NCBI GenBank assembly: GCA_030600525.1
Contig: JAUVLX010000105.1
Location: 1 to 10,269, forward strand
Source of the DNA: Desulfobulbus sp.
Lineage (GTDB): Bacteria > Desulfobacterota > Desulfobulbia > Desulfobulbales > Desulfobulbaceae
Direction of reading: 5' to 3'
Length of the DNA: 10,269 bases
Part shown: positions 1 to 7,945 of the stretch, one piece after another
How the letters are laid out: every line of letters begins with the position of its first letter
How positions within the stretch are numbered: position 1 is the stretch's first letter
Program-made: the position numbers and the translations under genes
The notes under the pieces: generated by a model
Database searches by the model: none
What the model saw: only the letters and a program-made list of their open reading frames with translations
What the model was told of the DNA's origin: nothing

Positions 1-2649
1 GACGAGGCGCAATGGCTTGCGGGTAGTATCATCACAGGGCAGCAAATGAGCAAAGCCTGCTATAACTTTGCCGTTGACGAACAGGGTACGATCAGGGTGC
101 ACCCCCTGGATGAAATAATCGGGACAAAGTATCAAGAGCAAAAGACTCTTCAGCACAAAGGGTTTCCCAGGCAGGGTTTTTACACTTTCAACAGACAGGA
201 TGAAGCAAATAGATCAGCCGATATCCCCATGCTGGGTTACGTTACCACCTTTAAGCCCTGGGGCTGGCATATAGTTACCAGTATTGCTGTTGAGGAAGCT
301 GCAACCCTTATAAATTTTGAGGACATTCAATCAGCAATTGCCCAGGCACCCTCTTTTTCCGGGTACAGGATTGTTCTTTTCTCTAAAGATGGCCAGATGT
401 GGTACTCAAAATCAGCTGCCAAGAGTACTTCTCTGGAAATATCCGAGGAATTATCAACACTTGCTAAAAAAGTGTGGAATGATAAAGTTGGTTATCACAG
501 CTATAGCTGGATTCCGGAGAGGAGTAACACCCCAGTTATAAAAAATATAGCATTCAGGGAAATCCCTGAACTTAATATTATTGTAGGGATTTCAGCCTCA
601 CCTACCGGGGCGGACATCGTCCGTTCCTTCTCCCAGCAAAAACTGCTGATGGTGCTAACGGCAGCAATTCTGGCCGCCCTGCTTCTTGCATTTCTTACCA
701 GCAGAATGCTTTGTCGACCGCTCACCCGATTTGTTCGGGACACAATGGAAGCTGTTCGTACCCATGAACCACTTCAGCTGGGTCAATCGAAATACATAGA
801 ACTGGCTCAAGTCGGTAACAACTTCAACACCCTGATCGAACAACTGCATCAAACCCAAGAGCAACTCACCACTGAACAACAATCCAGCGAAACGGTTCAC
901 AAACAACTTAGTCATGAAATTATAACCCGTGAACAAACTCACGAAAAACTGCTTTCCGAAATAGCAACCAGAAAAAGTGCGGAAAATTACCTCCAGCTTT
1001 TTAAAAACCTTTTTGACCATGCTATTGAAGGTATTATTGTCACCGATAAAGATGCCCGAATCCTCACTGTCAACAAGTCTTTCACTGATATAACCGGCTA
1101 TCAACCCCAAGAAGCCATCGGCCAGAACCCCAACATGCTCAGTTCTGGAAAACAGTCGGCTAACTTTTACAGGAAACTGTGGCACTCTTTACAAAAAAAT
1201 GGTTCCTGGTTTGGTGAAATTTCCAATCGCAAAAAAGATGGCACGATCTGCCCCGAGTGGCTGTCAATCAGTCAACTCAAAGATATAAATAACAACACAA
1301 CTCACTATTTTGCCTTTTTCCACGATATCTCCGAATTAAAGGAGAAGGAAAAGCAAATATCAATTATGGCCTACCGCGACGCGCTTACCAAACTTCCTAA
1401 TCGAGCAGCGCTTGAGGCACGTTTGACCAAAGCCATCTCCAAGGCAAAGAGAGAAGCGGGGACACTAGCGGTACTCTTTATCGATCTTGATAATTTTAAA
1501 AACATTAATGACACTCTCGGCCACGACAAGGGTGACCAGGTTCTGATTCAGGTCTCAAAACGGATCAACCAGGCAATACGCGAGGAGGATACCCTTTCCC
1601 GTCTGGGTGGTGACGAGTTTATCCTCCTCAGCGAATCCATTGAAAATGAAAGCGGTATATTTCACCTGGCAGGACGAATTCTCGCCTGCCTGCAAGAGCC
1701 CTTTATTATCGGTTTCAGTGAACTTTTTATTAATGCCAGTATCGGCATAGCCACCTATCCCAATGACGGCAGGAATACTAATGAACTCATCAAAAATGCA
1801 GACATGGCCATGTACCGCGCCAAGAATGAGGGGAAAAACAAATTTGTCCTTTTTACCCAAGAAATGCATGAGAATTTTCTGACCCATGTCCGCATTGAGA
1901 ACTCCATTCGCACCGGCTTACAGAAAAAAGAATTTATTATTTACTACCAGCCCAAGATAGACATTCCTTCGGAACGACTTACCTCTTTTGAAGCGCTTAT
2001 TCGCTGGAACAAAAACGGCCTCATTATCGGCCCGGATAAATTTATCCCCATTGCTGAGGAATCTGGGCTGATTGACAAGATGAGCCTTTATGTGCTGGAA
2101 GAGGTCTGTGCTTTCCTCAATAAGTTGCATACACAGGGCACATCGCTCCTCCCCGTGAGCGTCAATATGGCACCTCGGACTTTTAACAACCTGGAAATAG
2201 TTGAAGTTATTGATCAGATTCTTCACAAATATCGAATTGACCATAAATACATAGAGTTTGAAATCACCGAAACAACTGCCATGCAGGATATTGACCATAC
2301 CCTGAAAACCATGAACCGATTCCGCCAGCGAGGGATAAGTTTTTCTATTGATGATTTTGGAACCGGTTATTCCTCCCTCAGCTATCTTAACGAAATGCCG
2401 GTCTCCACCCTCAAGATAGACAAACGCTTTATCAGTGCCGATGACAACCACAGCAGAAGTATAGTCTCCACCATTATAGCGATGTCCAAACAAATGCAGT
2501 TAAAAGTTATTGCTGAAGGCGTAGAAACAGTAGAGCAGCTCGACTGGTTGCGTACGTTGAACTGCAACGAAGCCCAGGGATATTATTTTGCCAAACCTAT
2601 GCCGGAGAGTGACGCCGTCCAATTTATAGAGGACGACCGACACCCCTGA
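1..2649 (+). CDS. Cache-PAS-GGDEF-EAL sensor protein, c-di-GMP synthesis/hydrolysis (5' end outside window)
   Basis: This is an inner-membrane signalling protein that should synthesise c-di-GMP from GTP (GGDEF domain) and/or hydrolyse it to pGpG (EAL domain). The frame is open to the left edge without a stop, so the ATG at 46 is probably internal; residues below count from it. Residues 1-85 end in a Cache-type strand (WGWHIVTSIAVEE), and 90-190 look like a second Cache-like sensor region. A transmembrane helix lies at about 200-218, then a HAMP-like segment (223-260), a glutamine/glutamate-rich coiled coil (262-313) and a PAS domain (320-434). The GGDEF domain (440-603) has an intact GGDEF at 521-525 and an RxxD inhibitory site at 512-515 with the canonical five-residue spacing. 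The EAL domain (620-860) keeps E649 of EAL, N707, E739, D769-D770, K790 and E824. Both catalytic domains therefore look competent; which activity dominates cannot be read from sequence. The ligand sensed is unknown. It lies 88 bp upstream of letA, with no convincing terminator between. Confidence 0.93.
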   Translation, partial: DEAQWLAGSIITGQQMSKACYNFAVDEQGTIRVHPLDEIIGTKYQEQKTLQHKGFPRQGFYTFNRQDEANRSADIPMLGYVTTFKPWGWHIVTSIAVEEAATLINFEDIQSAIAQAPSFSGYRIVLFSKDGQMWYSKSAAKSTSLEISEELSTLAKKVWNDKVGYHSYSWIPERSNTPVIKNIAFREIPELNIIVGISASPTGADIVRSFSQQKLLMVLTAAILAALLLAFLTSRMLCRPLTRFVRDTMEAVRTHEPLQLGQSKYIELAQVGNNFNTLIEQLHQTQEQLTTEQQSSETVHKQLSHEIITREQTHEKLLSEIATRKSAENYLQLFKNLFDHAIEGIIVTDKDARILTVNKSFTDITGYQPQEAIGQNPNMLSSGKQSANFYRKLWHSLQKNGSWFGEISNRKKDGTICPEWLSISQLKDINNNTTHYFAFFHDISELKEKEKQISIMAYRDALTKLPNRAALEARLTKAISKAKREAGTLAVLFIDLDNFKNINDTLGHDKGDQVLIQVSKRINQAIREEDTLSRLGGDEFILLSESIENESGIFHLAGRILACLQEPFIIGFSELFINASIGIATYPNDGRNTNELIKNADMAMYRAKNEGKNKFVLFTQEMHENFLTHVRIENSIRTGLQKKEFIIYYQPKIDIPSERLTSFEALIRWNKNGLIIGPDKFIPIAEESGLIDKMSLYVLEEVCAFLNKLHTQGTSLLPVSVNMAPRTFNNLEIVEVIDQILHKYRIDHKYIEFEITETTAMQDIDHTLKTMNRFRQRGISFSIDDFGTGYSSLSYLNEMPVSTLKIDKRFISADDNHSRSIVSTIIAMSKQMQLKVIAEGVETVEQLDWLRTLNCNEAQGYYFAKPMPESDAVQFIEDDRHP

Positions 2650-2737
2650 CCTCCTCTTCCGTACTCACAAGACGTAAAAAAAACTCACTGCAGATTGCGT
2701 CATTGGACGTTGTCCGGTATTCTCAAACTTTTTTTCA

Positions 2738-4048
2738 ATGGCGCCTCTTGCATCCTACGTGAAAAATACTGCACCATCCCTTAATAGAGCCTTAACGGCA
2801 TGTCCCAGCTGCGACCTGCTGCTCACAGGCACGACTGCGTTGGAGAACCATGCCGCCCTGTGCCCCAGATGCAATGAGCTCCTCCACAGGGATAAGCACA
2901 ACTCCATTGTTAAAACTTTTTCCCTTAGCCTGACGGCGATCCTCCTCTACATTCCTGCACTCTTTCTCCCTTTGCTGACCATGGGCATCCTCGGTACCGA
3001 GTCCACCGCATCCATCATCAATGCGATCTACAATCTTTTTGTCCAGCAGCAGTTCTTTGTAGGCTTCATCGTTCTCTTAACCGCTGTTATTTTTCCTTTT
3101 TTTACCCTTTTCAGTCTCTGTACAGTCTCTTTTGGCCTGCTCACCGATCACAAAAAAAGCTGGATGCCATGGATGTTTCGGCACTACAATCATTTACGTG
3201 GATGGGCCATGACCGATGTTTTTTTGGTCGGCATCTTGATCACAATCATTAAAATGGCCCACTCTGCTGAAATAGAACTCAATCTAGGTTTTTTCTGTTT
3301 TGTCTCCCTTGTTGTTGTTACCATTGCCTCCCAGACAGCAAGCGACCGAAGACTCTTCTGGTCATTGCTGGAGCCGACCTGCACCAAAACGACATCATCC
3401 CCATCGAAACCTAGAGCACCAAGCAAAGATAACACCCATGTAACAAAACATGTGGTCTGCCATACCTGTCATAAGATGGTGTGGCCAAGCAAAAAGGAGG
3501 CACAGTCTTACTCCAAGTGCCCCCGATGCGGGGAGAAGCTGCATCATCGGAAAAAAAACAGCATTATGCGCACCTGGGCTCTCCTCTGCTCTGCTATTCT
3601 TTTTACTTTCCCGGCCAACATACTGCCTATCATGGAGGTTGAATACTTCGGTGTCCCCGAGCGATCAACCATTTTGGATGGTATCGTCTATTTCTTTCAA
3701 GACGGCTCCTATGGCATAGGGATTGTCATTTTGACGGCCTCAATCCTAGTGCCCCTTTTTAAAATAATCGGCCTGACCATAATTCTCACCTCCATCCATT
3801 TTCAATGGCACACCGGACGTCGCCATAAAGCTGCCATGTTTCGTCTAATTGAATTCATCGGTCGTTGGTCCATGCTTGATATTTTTGTCATCGCTCTGCT
3901 CTGCACCCTGGTACAATTCGGTTTTCTTTCAACCATTACCACTGCTCCAGCCGCCTTCTATTTCACATGTGTTGTCATTTCCACCATGCTTGCTGCCGTC
4001 ACCTTTGACACACGCCTGCTCTGGGATAATGACGAGTCCACTTCCTAA
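2738..4048 (+). CDS. letA: LetA/YebS-like inner-membrane protein, PqiA family
   Basis: This is an integral inner-membrane protein expected to work with the MCE protein encoded next to it, loading or unloading lipid at the inner-membrane end of the tube. It has two homologous halves. Each half has a zinc-ribbon-like module followed by about four membrane helices. Zinc ligands are C22/C25 with C42/C45, and C241/C244 with C261/C264. Helices lie at roughly 55-80, 103-133, 154-175 and 183-200, then 281-303, 323-353, 375-400 and 405-430. The second half carries the family motif GRWSMLDIFVI, and the end reads DTRLLWDNDES, closely resembling the C-terminus of E. coli LetA (YebS) as I remember it. Length (436) fits LetA (about 427). 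The ATG at 2738 has no clear Shine-Dalgarno sequence; an in-frame stop at 2675 limits the upstream choice and a GTG at 2759 is the nearest alternative, so the start is uncertain. The first gene of a two-gene operon with letB. Confidence 0.92.
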   Translation: MAPLASYVKNTAPSLNRALTACPSCDLLLTGTTALENHAALCPRCNELLHRDKHNSIVKTFSLSLTAILLYIPALFLPLLTMGILGTESTASIINAIYNLFVQQQFFVGFIVLLTAVIFPFFTLFSLCTVSFGLLTDHKKSWMPWMFRHYNHLRGWAMTDVFLVGILITIIKMAHSAEIELNLGFFCFVSLVVVTIASQTASDRRLFWSLLEPTCTKTTSSPSKPRAPSKDNTHVTKHVVCHTCHKMVWPSKKEAQSYSKCPRCGEKLHHRKKNSIMRTWALLCSAILFTFPANILPIMEVEYFGVPERSTILDGIVYFFQDGSYGIGIVILTASILVPLFKIIGLTIILTSIHFQWHTGRRHKAAMFRLIEFIGRWSMLDIFVIALLCTLVQFGFLSTITTAPAAFYFTCVVISTMLAAVTFDTRLLWDNDESTS

Positions 4049-4050
4049 GG
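4046..4050 (+). promoter_or_regulatory. Ribosome binding site of letB overlapping the letA stop
   Basis: The bases TAAGG include the TAA stop of letA (4046-4048) and form a short Shine-Dalgarno-like AAGG six bases before the letB ATG at 4057. This arrangement supports the chosen start and suggests translational coupling of the two genes. Confidence 0.6.
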
Positions 4051-4056
4051 TAATCA

Positions 4057-6813
4057 ATGATACAGGAACCAATACAACGTCATAAACGCATCCTTTCCCC
4101 CATATGGATTCTTCCTTTTGTTGCACTCTGTATCGGCAGCTGGCTTCTGTATACCAGTTTCCGTGACGCGGGAATTGATATACATGTTCATTTTGATAAT
4201 GCAGAAGGCATCACTCCTGGAAAAACAAAAGTCATCTTCAAAGGTATTCCCCTCGGAACAGTAAAAAGCATAGAAATTGACGACAATATGCAGGGCGTCA
4301 ACCTGATCATTGAGATGGAAAGCCGCTCCAGCACCCTTCTCGTTAAGGATACGGCCTTCTGGATTGTAAAAGCCGAAATTTCCGCCGGTCGTATCAGTGG
4401 CATTGAAACCCTACTCAGCGGTTCCTATATTGGTACCCAAAAAGGAAAATCAACTGAAGCAACAACACGGTTCCAGGGCCTCAGCGTTCCTCCCCCACTT
4501 GACCAAGCCACTCCAGGACTCCGCTTTACCCTGGAGTCCGACACTCTGCACTCGCTTCAGCGGGGTTCCCATATTTACACTAAAAACCTGCAAATCGGAC
4601 ACATAGAAGACTATGCACTACAAGATAACGGCAAAATCCTGTTCAATGCCTATGTCCAGCCCCAATTTGCTCATCTTATAAAAACCGGCACCCGCTTCTG
4701 GAATGCATCTGGCCTCTCTTTAACCGGTAATCTGCGTCAGGGGATGACTGTCAACATAGAATCAATGGCATCGCTTCTCTACGGCGGCATAACCTGCGCC
4801 ACCCATGATTCTCTGCAAACAACTGACCCTGCTGCATCAAACAACCATTTCACCCTTTACAAGGATTTTGAATCTGCGGAGTACGGTATATCCATGACCC
4901 TGCAGCTCAACTCAGGCGATGGCATCGCTCCTGGGAAAACAGAGGTCCGATACCGGGGGTTAAAAGTTGGGGTGGTAAAAAACCTCACCTTCAATCAGGA
5001 CTCTTTTCACACAGTCACCGCCCACGTCCTCCTCGACCCCAGGGCTGAACCAATTCTACGAGAGACCACCAAATTCTGGGTTATAAAACCTGAGGTAGGC
5101 ATTACAGGGATACGCAACATAGAGACCGTACTTGGGGGAAACTTCATAACCTTCAAAGTTGGTAAGGGGGACAACCGGAATCACTTTATAGAAGAGCCGG
5201 ATCCCATGCCCAATCAGGTTATCCGCGAGGGAACTACATTTTACCTGGAAGCGGCTGACAGCGGCTCACTTGAAACCGGAGCGCCGGTTCTCTTCAAGCA
5301 GTTGCAAGTCGGAGAGATTTTAGACATTGGCCTCTCACCGGAAAATAAGAAGGTTCAGGTCAGTCTCCGTCTTTATCAACCCTATGACAAGCTCATCCAT
5401 GCCAAGACCATTTTCTGGAATGTATCTGGAGTACAGATCGGAGGTAGCCTTTCCAACTTTAAGGTCAATCTTGCCTCATTACAGACCATGCTTGCCGGCG
5501 GAATCGCATTTATCTCGCCACCCATGCCCCAGGGGGGGCAAACAATTATTCCAGAGCCAAACCATACCTTTTTTCTTTATGATGATTTTAACGAGGCCGT
5601 CCAAGCCAATTCTTTTTTACAACCTCCTGGGCTGCACCTCAAAGTCTCCACAGAAACAATGCCACCGCTCTCTATTGGCTCACCCGTTCTCTATAACAAT
5701 ATAAAAGTTGGCAAAATACTCGATTTCACCCCGGAGACAGATGGCGACAAGGTCGTGATAGATGTACTTGTTGAAAAAAAATATGCCCATCTGGTCACTT
5801 CTACCTCCCGATTTTATAATCTTTCAGGAATCCAGATCAAGGCATCCCTGCAAGGGATTGACATGCAGGCAGGTCCCATCGATTCCATTATATCGGGTGG
5901 CATAGCTTTTTCCTCGTCAGGAAAGGGGACAGCGATAACAGACTCTCACGAATTTCAGCTTTATAAAAATTACCAGGCTACGTTCCATGCAGACGATATC
6001 CGACTTACGCTCTCCTTTAAAAGCGGCACCGGAATTACTCCACAAACCAGGATAAACTACCAGGGATTTGCAATCGGCAGCATCACTTCCGTTGACATTG
6101 CACCTAATGGAAAAGGGATCCTTGCAATGGCACATATTCAACCTGACGCTGCCAAGTTTTTTCGAGCCACCTCCTCTCTATGGCTCGTGCAACCTGAAAT
6201 CAGCTTTCAAGGTGTTAAACATCTTAGCACTCTGCTCTCAGGCCCTTATATAGCAGTCCACGCTGGTGAAGGCCCATTACAAACCACCTTCCGTGTCCAA
6301 AACGCCCCACCTGAGAAGAACGAAACTCTGCCGGGCCTGAACATTTTTCTGGAAACGCCGCGCCTAGGCTCTCTCGCCAAAGGCAGCCCTGTTTACTACA
6401 GACAGATACAGGTCGGCCAGATCACCGGTTTTTCGCTTTCACCAACCCATCAGTCCGTCTGGGTACAGGTAAATATTACCCCGCAACATAAAAAGCTTAT
6501 TTACAAGGTCACAAAATTCTGGAACTCCAGTGGAGTGCAGATAGCTGGTGGGGTATTCACCGGCTTGCAGATAACCACAGAGTCTGTTGAAGCCTTGCTC
6601 AGAGGCGGGATTTCCCTTGCCACCCCTGATGACGCATCCATAGGCGACTTTGCCCAAGATGGTGACCATTTTAGCCTGGAAGCATCTGTCAATAAAGAAT
6701 GGCTCAAATGGGAGCCGATATTACCAGCACAGGTGAAGAGACAAACGACCTCCCCAAAAACTCCGAAACAACACGTCAAGGGTGAAGAAGACGATGCGGA
6801 CAGGTACCTCTAG
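4057..6813 (+). CDS. letB: LetB/YebT-like seven-MCE-domain lipid transport protein
   Basis: This is a membrane-anchored periplasmic protein. In E. coli, LetB forms a hexameric stack of seven MCE rings making a hydrophobic tunnel for phospholipid movement between the two membranes. Here an N-terminal anchor (residues 16-34, starting SPIWILPFVALCIGSW) is followed by seven MCE domains at about 39-133, 153-250, 278-375, 389-490, 525-625, 645-745 and 759-860. Two types alternate. Type A (1, 3, 6) carries GI(T/A)PGKT-like starts and FW(I/V)xKPE. Type B (2, 4, 5, 7) carries GSPVLY-like starts and FWNxSG. Seven domains separate it from PqiB (three) and MlaD (one). Near the C-terminus, KEWLKWEPILPA matches the end of E. 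coli LetB as I recall it; here a charged tail of about 35 residues follows. At 918 residues it is somewhat longer than E. coli LetB (about 877). It starts 8 bp after letA. No pqiC-like lipoprotein gene follows. Confidence 0.94.
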   Translation: MIQEPIQRHKRILSPIWILPFVALCIGSWLLYTSFRDAGIDIHVHFDNAEGITPGKTKVIFKGIPLGTVKSIEIDDNMQGVNLIIEMESRSSTLLVKDTAFWIVKAEISAGRISGIETLLSGSYIGTQKGKSTEATTRFQGLSVPPPLDQATPGLRFTLESDTLHSLQRGSHIYTKNLQIGHIEDYALQDNGKILFNAYVQPQFAHLIKTGTRFWNASGLSLTGNLRQGMTVNIESMASLLYGGITCATHDSLQTTDPAASNNHFTLYKDFESAEYGISMTLQLNSGDGIAPGKTEVRYRGLKVGVVKNLTFNQDSFHTVTAHVLLDPRAEPILRETTKFWVIKPEVGITGIRNIETVLGGNFITFKVGKGDNRNHFIEEPDPMPNQVIREGTTFYLEAADSGSLETGAPVLFKQLQVGEILDIGLSPENKKVQVSLRLYQPYDKLIHAKTIFWNVSGVQIGGSLSNFKVNLASLQTMLAGGIAFISPPMPQGGQTIIPEPNHTFFLYDDFNEAVQANSFLQPPGLHLKVSTETMPPLSIGSPVLYNNIKVGKILDFTPETDGDKVVIDVLVEKKYAHLVTSTSRFYNLSGIQIKASLQGIDMQAGPIDSIISGGIAFSSSGKGTAITDSHEFQLYKNYQATFHADDIRLTLSFKSGTGITPQTRINYQGFAIGSITSVDIAPNGKGILAMAHIQPDAAKFFRATSSLWLVQPEISFQGVKHLSTLLSGPYIAVHAGEGPLQTTFRVQNAPPEKNETLPGLNIFLETPRLGSLAKGSPVYYRQIQVGQITGFSLSPTHQSVWVQVNITPQHKKLIYKVTKFWNSSGVQIAGGVFTGLQITTESVEALLRGGISLATPDDASIGDFAQDGDHFSLEASVNKEWLKWEPILPAQVKRQTTSPKTPKQHVKGEEDDADRYL

Positions 6814-6835
6814 CCCTGATGAGAAATCCGGGCTA
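6811..6835 (+). terminator. Stem-loop at the end of letB, possible weak terminator
   Basis: TAGCCC (6811-6816, including the letB stop codon) and GGGCTA (6830-6835) form a perfect 6-bp stem with a 13-base loop. No T-run follows on either strand, so it is not a standard intrinsic terminator; it may be a weak or Rho-assisted end between the convergent genes, or chance. Confidence 0.3.
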
Positions 6836-6869
6836 ACCCTCAACCCTACCGCCTCAAATTAGCCTCAAG

Positions 6870-7727
6870 CTATCCCCTGTGTATTGTTTCAGGAAAGAGG
6901 TGATTGCTTATCAAAGAAAGAAGAATGGCGAAACCGATGGCAGCTCCGCCCAGTAACACATTAAAATATACCGGTGCTACCAGGGCTATGCGAATCATCA
7001 GGGTTGACAGCGCATAGCCAGAGTTACGAAATACGAACTTGGCAGACGGATGAAAACACTGGGAAATAAGAACGATAAGAATATCGGTAAGGATGAGCAG
7101 GGTGTAAAAGTCATGGAAAAAATTTGCATGCCCACGTCCTGTACTGCTCTGCACAACTGAGTAACCGCCCATAATGACAAAAGCAGCCAACAGCAACAGG
7201 GAAATTCCTTTTTTCGCTGCCACAAAACCTAAAATATCCATAGGCCGACTCTGTTCCTCTGCCCGTCTCTGGATCTTGTAATACACCCCCAGCAATGCGA
7301 AAATCAACAAGGCACCAAACCCATTGGAGAGAATATGGAGAATTTTTTCCTCATTCCCCAGATAGGTGATTGGTTCGGGAAAGTAGGAAAGCTCTTTAAA
7401 GGCATTACGGATCAAGATGAGAGAGAGTATCTCAAACTGTTTACCAAGGGATCTGGAAAAGGAACAGGGCAGAACAAAAATCAGGCTGATCACCTCCAGC
7501 ACGAGGATAATGGAAAATGCCATCTGTACGGCATAAAAATGGTTAGCCGGGAGCATGTCAGCCAGCGGTACCGGTAGAAAATGATTCCGGTTCAGTTCAA
7601 TAACCAGCAGACTAATCAAAAAGAGAAACACGAGCACTGCCGAGAGTTTACGGTGAAGGTTCTCGTGTTCATAAAAGGCATGCAGCGGATCAAAGAGATA
7701 GGTGATCCGTTCGTAAAGCGTATGCAT
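6870..7727 (-). CDS. Uncharacterised multi-pass membrane protein
   Basis: I do not recognise a named family. The 285-residue product is very hydrophobic with six or seven predicted membrane helices at about 29-45, 63-86, 131-149, 174-191, 205-222, 238-256 and 257-275, and no cleavable signal peptide. Between helices 2 and 3 is a semi-amphipathic segment (about residues 92-115, RSLGKQFEILSLILIRNAF) that could be a re-entrant or interfacial helix. There is no CxxC, no His-rich metal site and no catalytic motif that I can see. The ATG at 7727 is preceded in frame by a TAA at 7740-7742, so the start cannot be much earlier; no clear Shine-Dalgarno sequence is present. The gene lies downstream of copA on the same strand, now 207 bp away, but an apparent insertion fills most of that gap and the original spacing may have been 12 nt. 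A role linked to copper export or membrane stress is an inference from position only. Confidence 0.85.
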   Translation of the reverse strand: MHTLYERITYLFDPLHAFYEHENLHRKLSAVLVFLFLISLLVIELNRNHFLPVPLADMLPANHFYAVQMAFSIILVLEVISLIFVLPCSFSRSLGKQFEILSLILIRNAFKELSYFPEPITYLGNEEKILHILSNGFGALLIFALLGVYYKIQRRAEEQSRPMDILGFVAAKKGISLLLLAAFVIMGGYSVVQSSTGRGHANFFHDFYTLLILTDILIVLISQCFHPSAKFVFRNSGYALSTLMIRIALVAPVYFNVLLGGAAIGFAILLSLISNHLFPETIHRG

Positions 7728-7739
7728 ATTGACAGGTTG

Positions 7740-7750
7740 TTATGGTTTAA
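7740..7750. repeat. Direct repeat, left copy of the putative target-site duplication
   Basis: TTATGGTTTAA is identical to 7935-7945. Read on the minus strand, it carries the TAA that sits in frame 12 nt before the ATG of the membrane-protein gene. The identity does not extend on either side. Confidence 0.7.
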
Positions 7751-7767
7751 TGGACTCATTAAGAGTT

Positions 7768-7787
7768 CATCATTTTCTAAAATGATG
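7768..7787. repeat. Perfect 9-bp inverted repeat (hairpin) inside the element
   Basis: CATCATTTT (7768-7776) and AAAATGATG (7779-7787) are exact reverse complements separated by CT. It forms an A/T-rich hairpin near the left end of the element. It lacks the GC-rich stem plus T-tract of a terminator. Confidence 0.75.
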
Positions 7788-7811
7788 GCTAAGTTAAAAC
7801 ACAGGTATACA

Positions 7812-7843
7812 GGTAGCGCAGACTCCGGGTAGCGTAGACTCCG
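7812..7843. repeat. Tandem duplication of a 16-bp unit
   Basis: GGTAGCGCAGACTCCG (7812-7827) is followed immediately by GGTAGCGTAGACTCCG (7828-7843); the two units differ at one base. A shorter CAGGTA echo lies just before them (7802-7815 region). It lies within the putative element. Confidence 0.85.
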
Positions 7844-7849
7844 AGAAGA

Positions 7850-7901
7850 GGTATTTTTTATGGTGCGAAGGCCGCGTATGCCCAGTGCCATAAAAAATGC
7901 C
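7850..7901 (+). repeat. Long stem-loop inside the element (17-bp stem)
   Basis: ATTTTTTATGG (7853-7863) and CCATAAAAAAT (7888-7898) are perfect 11-bp reverse complements. As plus-strand RNA the stem extends to 17 pairs (7850-7866 with 7885-7901), using three G-U pairs, around an 18-base loop. The same three positions become A-C mismatches in minus-strand RNA, so the fold favours the plus strand, antisense to copA transcription. Confidence 0.7.
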
Positions 7902-7934
7902 ACGACGCCGTAGACCGAAGTTTTTACGACGCCA

Positions 7935-7945
7935 TTATGGTTTAA
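7935..7945. repeat. Direct repeat, right copy, containing the copA stop codon
   Basis: This copy is identical to 7740-7750. Read on the minus strand it supplies the end of the last lysine-proline codons and the TAA stop of copA (7935-7937). Since this copy is part of the gene, it probably represents the original target site. Confidence 0.7.

Larger units (their letters stand above)
7740..7945. mobile_element. MITE-like non-autonomous element flanked by 11-bp direct repeats
   Basis: A perfect 11-bp direct repeat (TTATGGTTTAA) occurs at 7740-7750 and 7935-7945 and looks like a target-site duplication. The 184 bp between them begin TGGACTCATTAAGAGTTC, and the other end, read on the opposite strand, begins TGGCGTCGTAAAAACTTC. 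These match at 13 of 18 positions, as imperfect terminal inverted repeats. Inside are two hairpins and a tandem 16-bp repeat. No transposase or other convincing gene is present, so it would need a transposase supplied elsewhere. The right-hand repeat contains the last codons and stop of copA, so the insertion did not disrupt that gene. The family is unknown to me; whether it is dispersed in the genome cannot be seen from one copy. Confidence 0.6.

Noticed and set aside
655..1185. Long minus-strand open frames opposite the GGDEF-EAL gene (also 1918-2493)
   Set aside because: The plus strand encodes recognisable PAS, GGDEF and EAL domains there; the antisense products show nothing.
2703..2716. 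GGAC-GTT-GTCC hairpin between the sensor gene and letA, with a T-run further on
   Set aside because: The stem is only 4-5 bp and the T-run is about 13 bases away, so it does not qualify as an intrinsic terminator.
2695..2723. Possible promoter for letAB, TTGCGT-17 bp-TATTCT
   Set aside because: Only 3/6 and 4/6 matches to consensus, and it would start transcription only a few bases before the ATG, so it is too weak to call.
2738..4048. Calling the letA gene pqiA
   Set aside because: The C-terminal motifs and the seven-MCE partner gene fit LetA/LetB better than PqiA with a three-MCE PqiB, and no pqiC follows.
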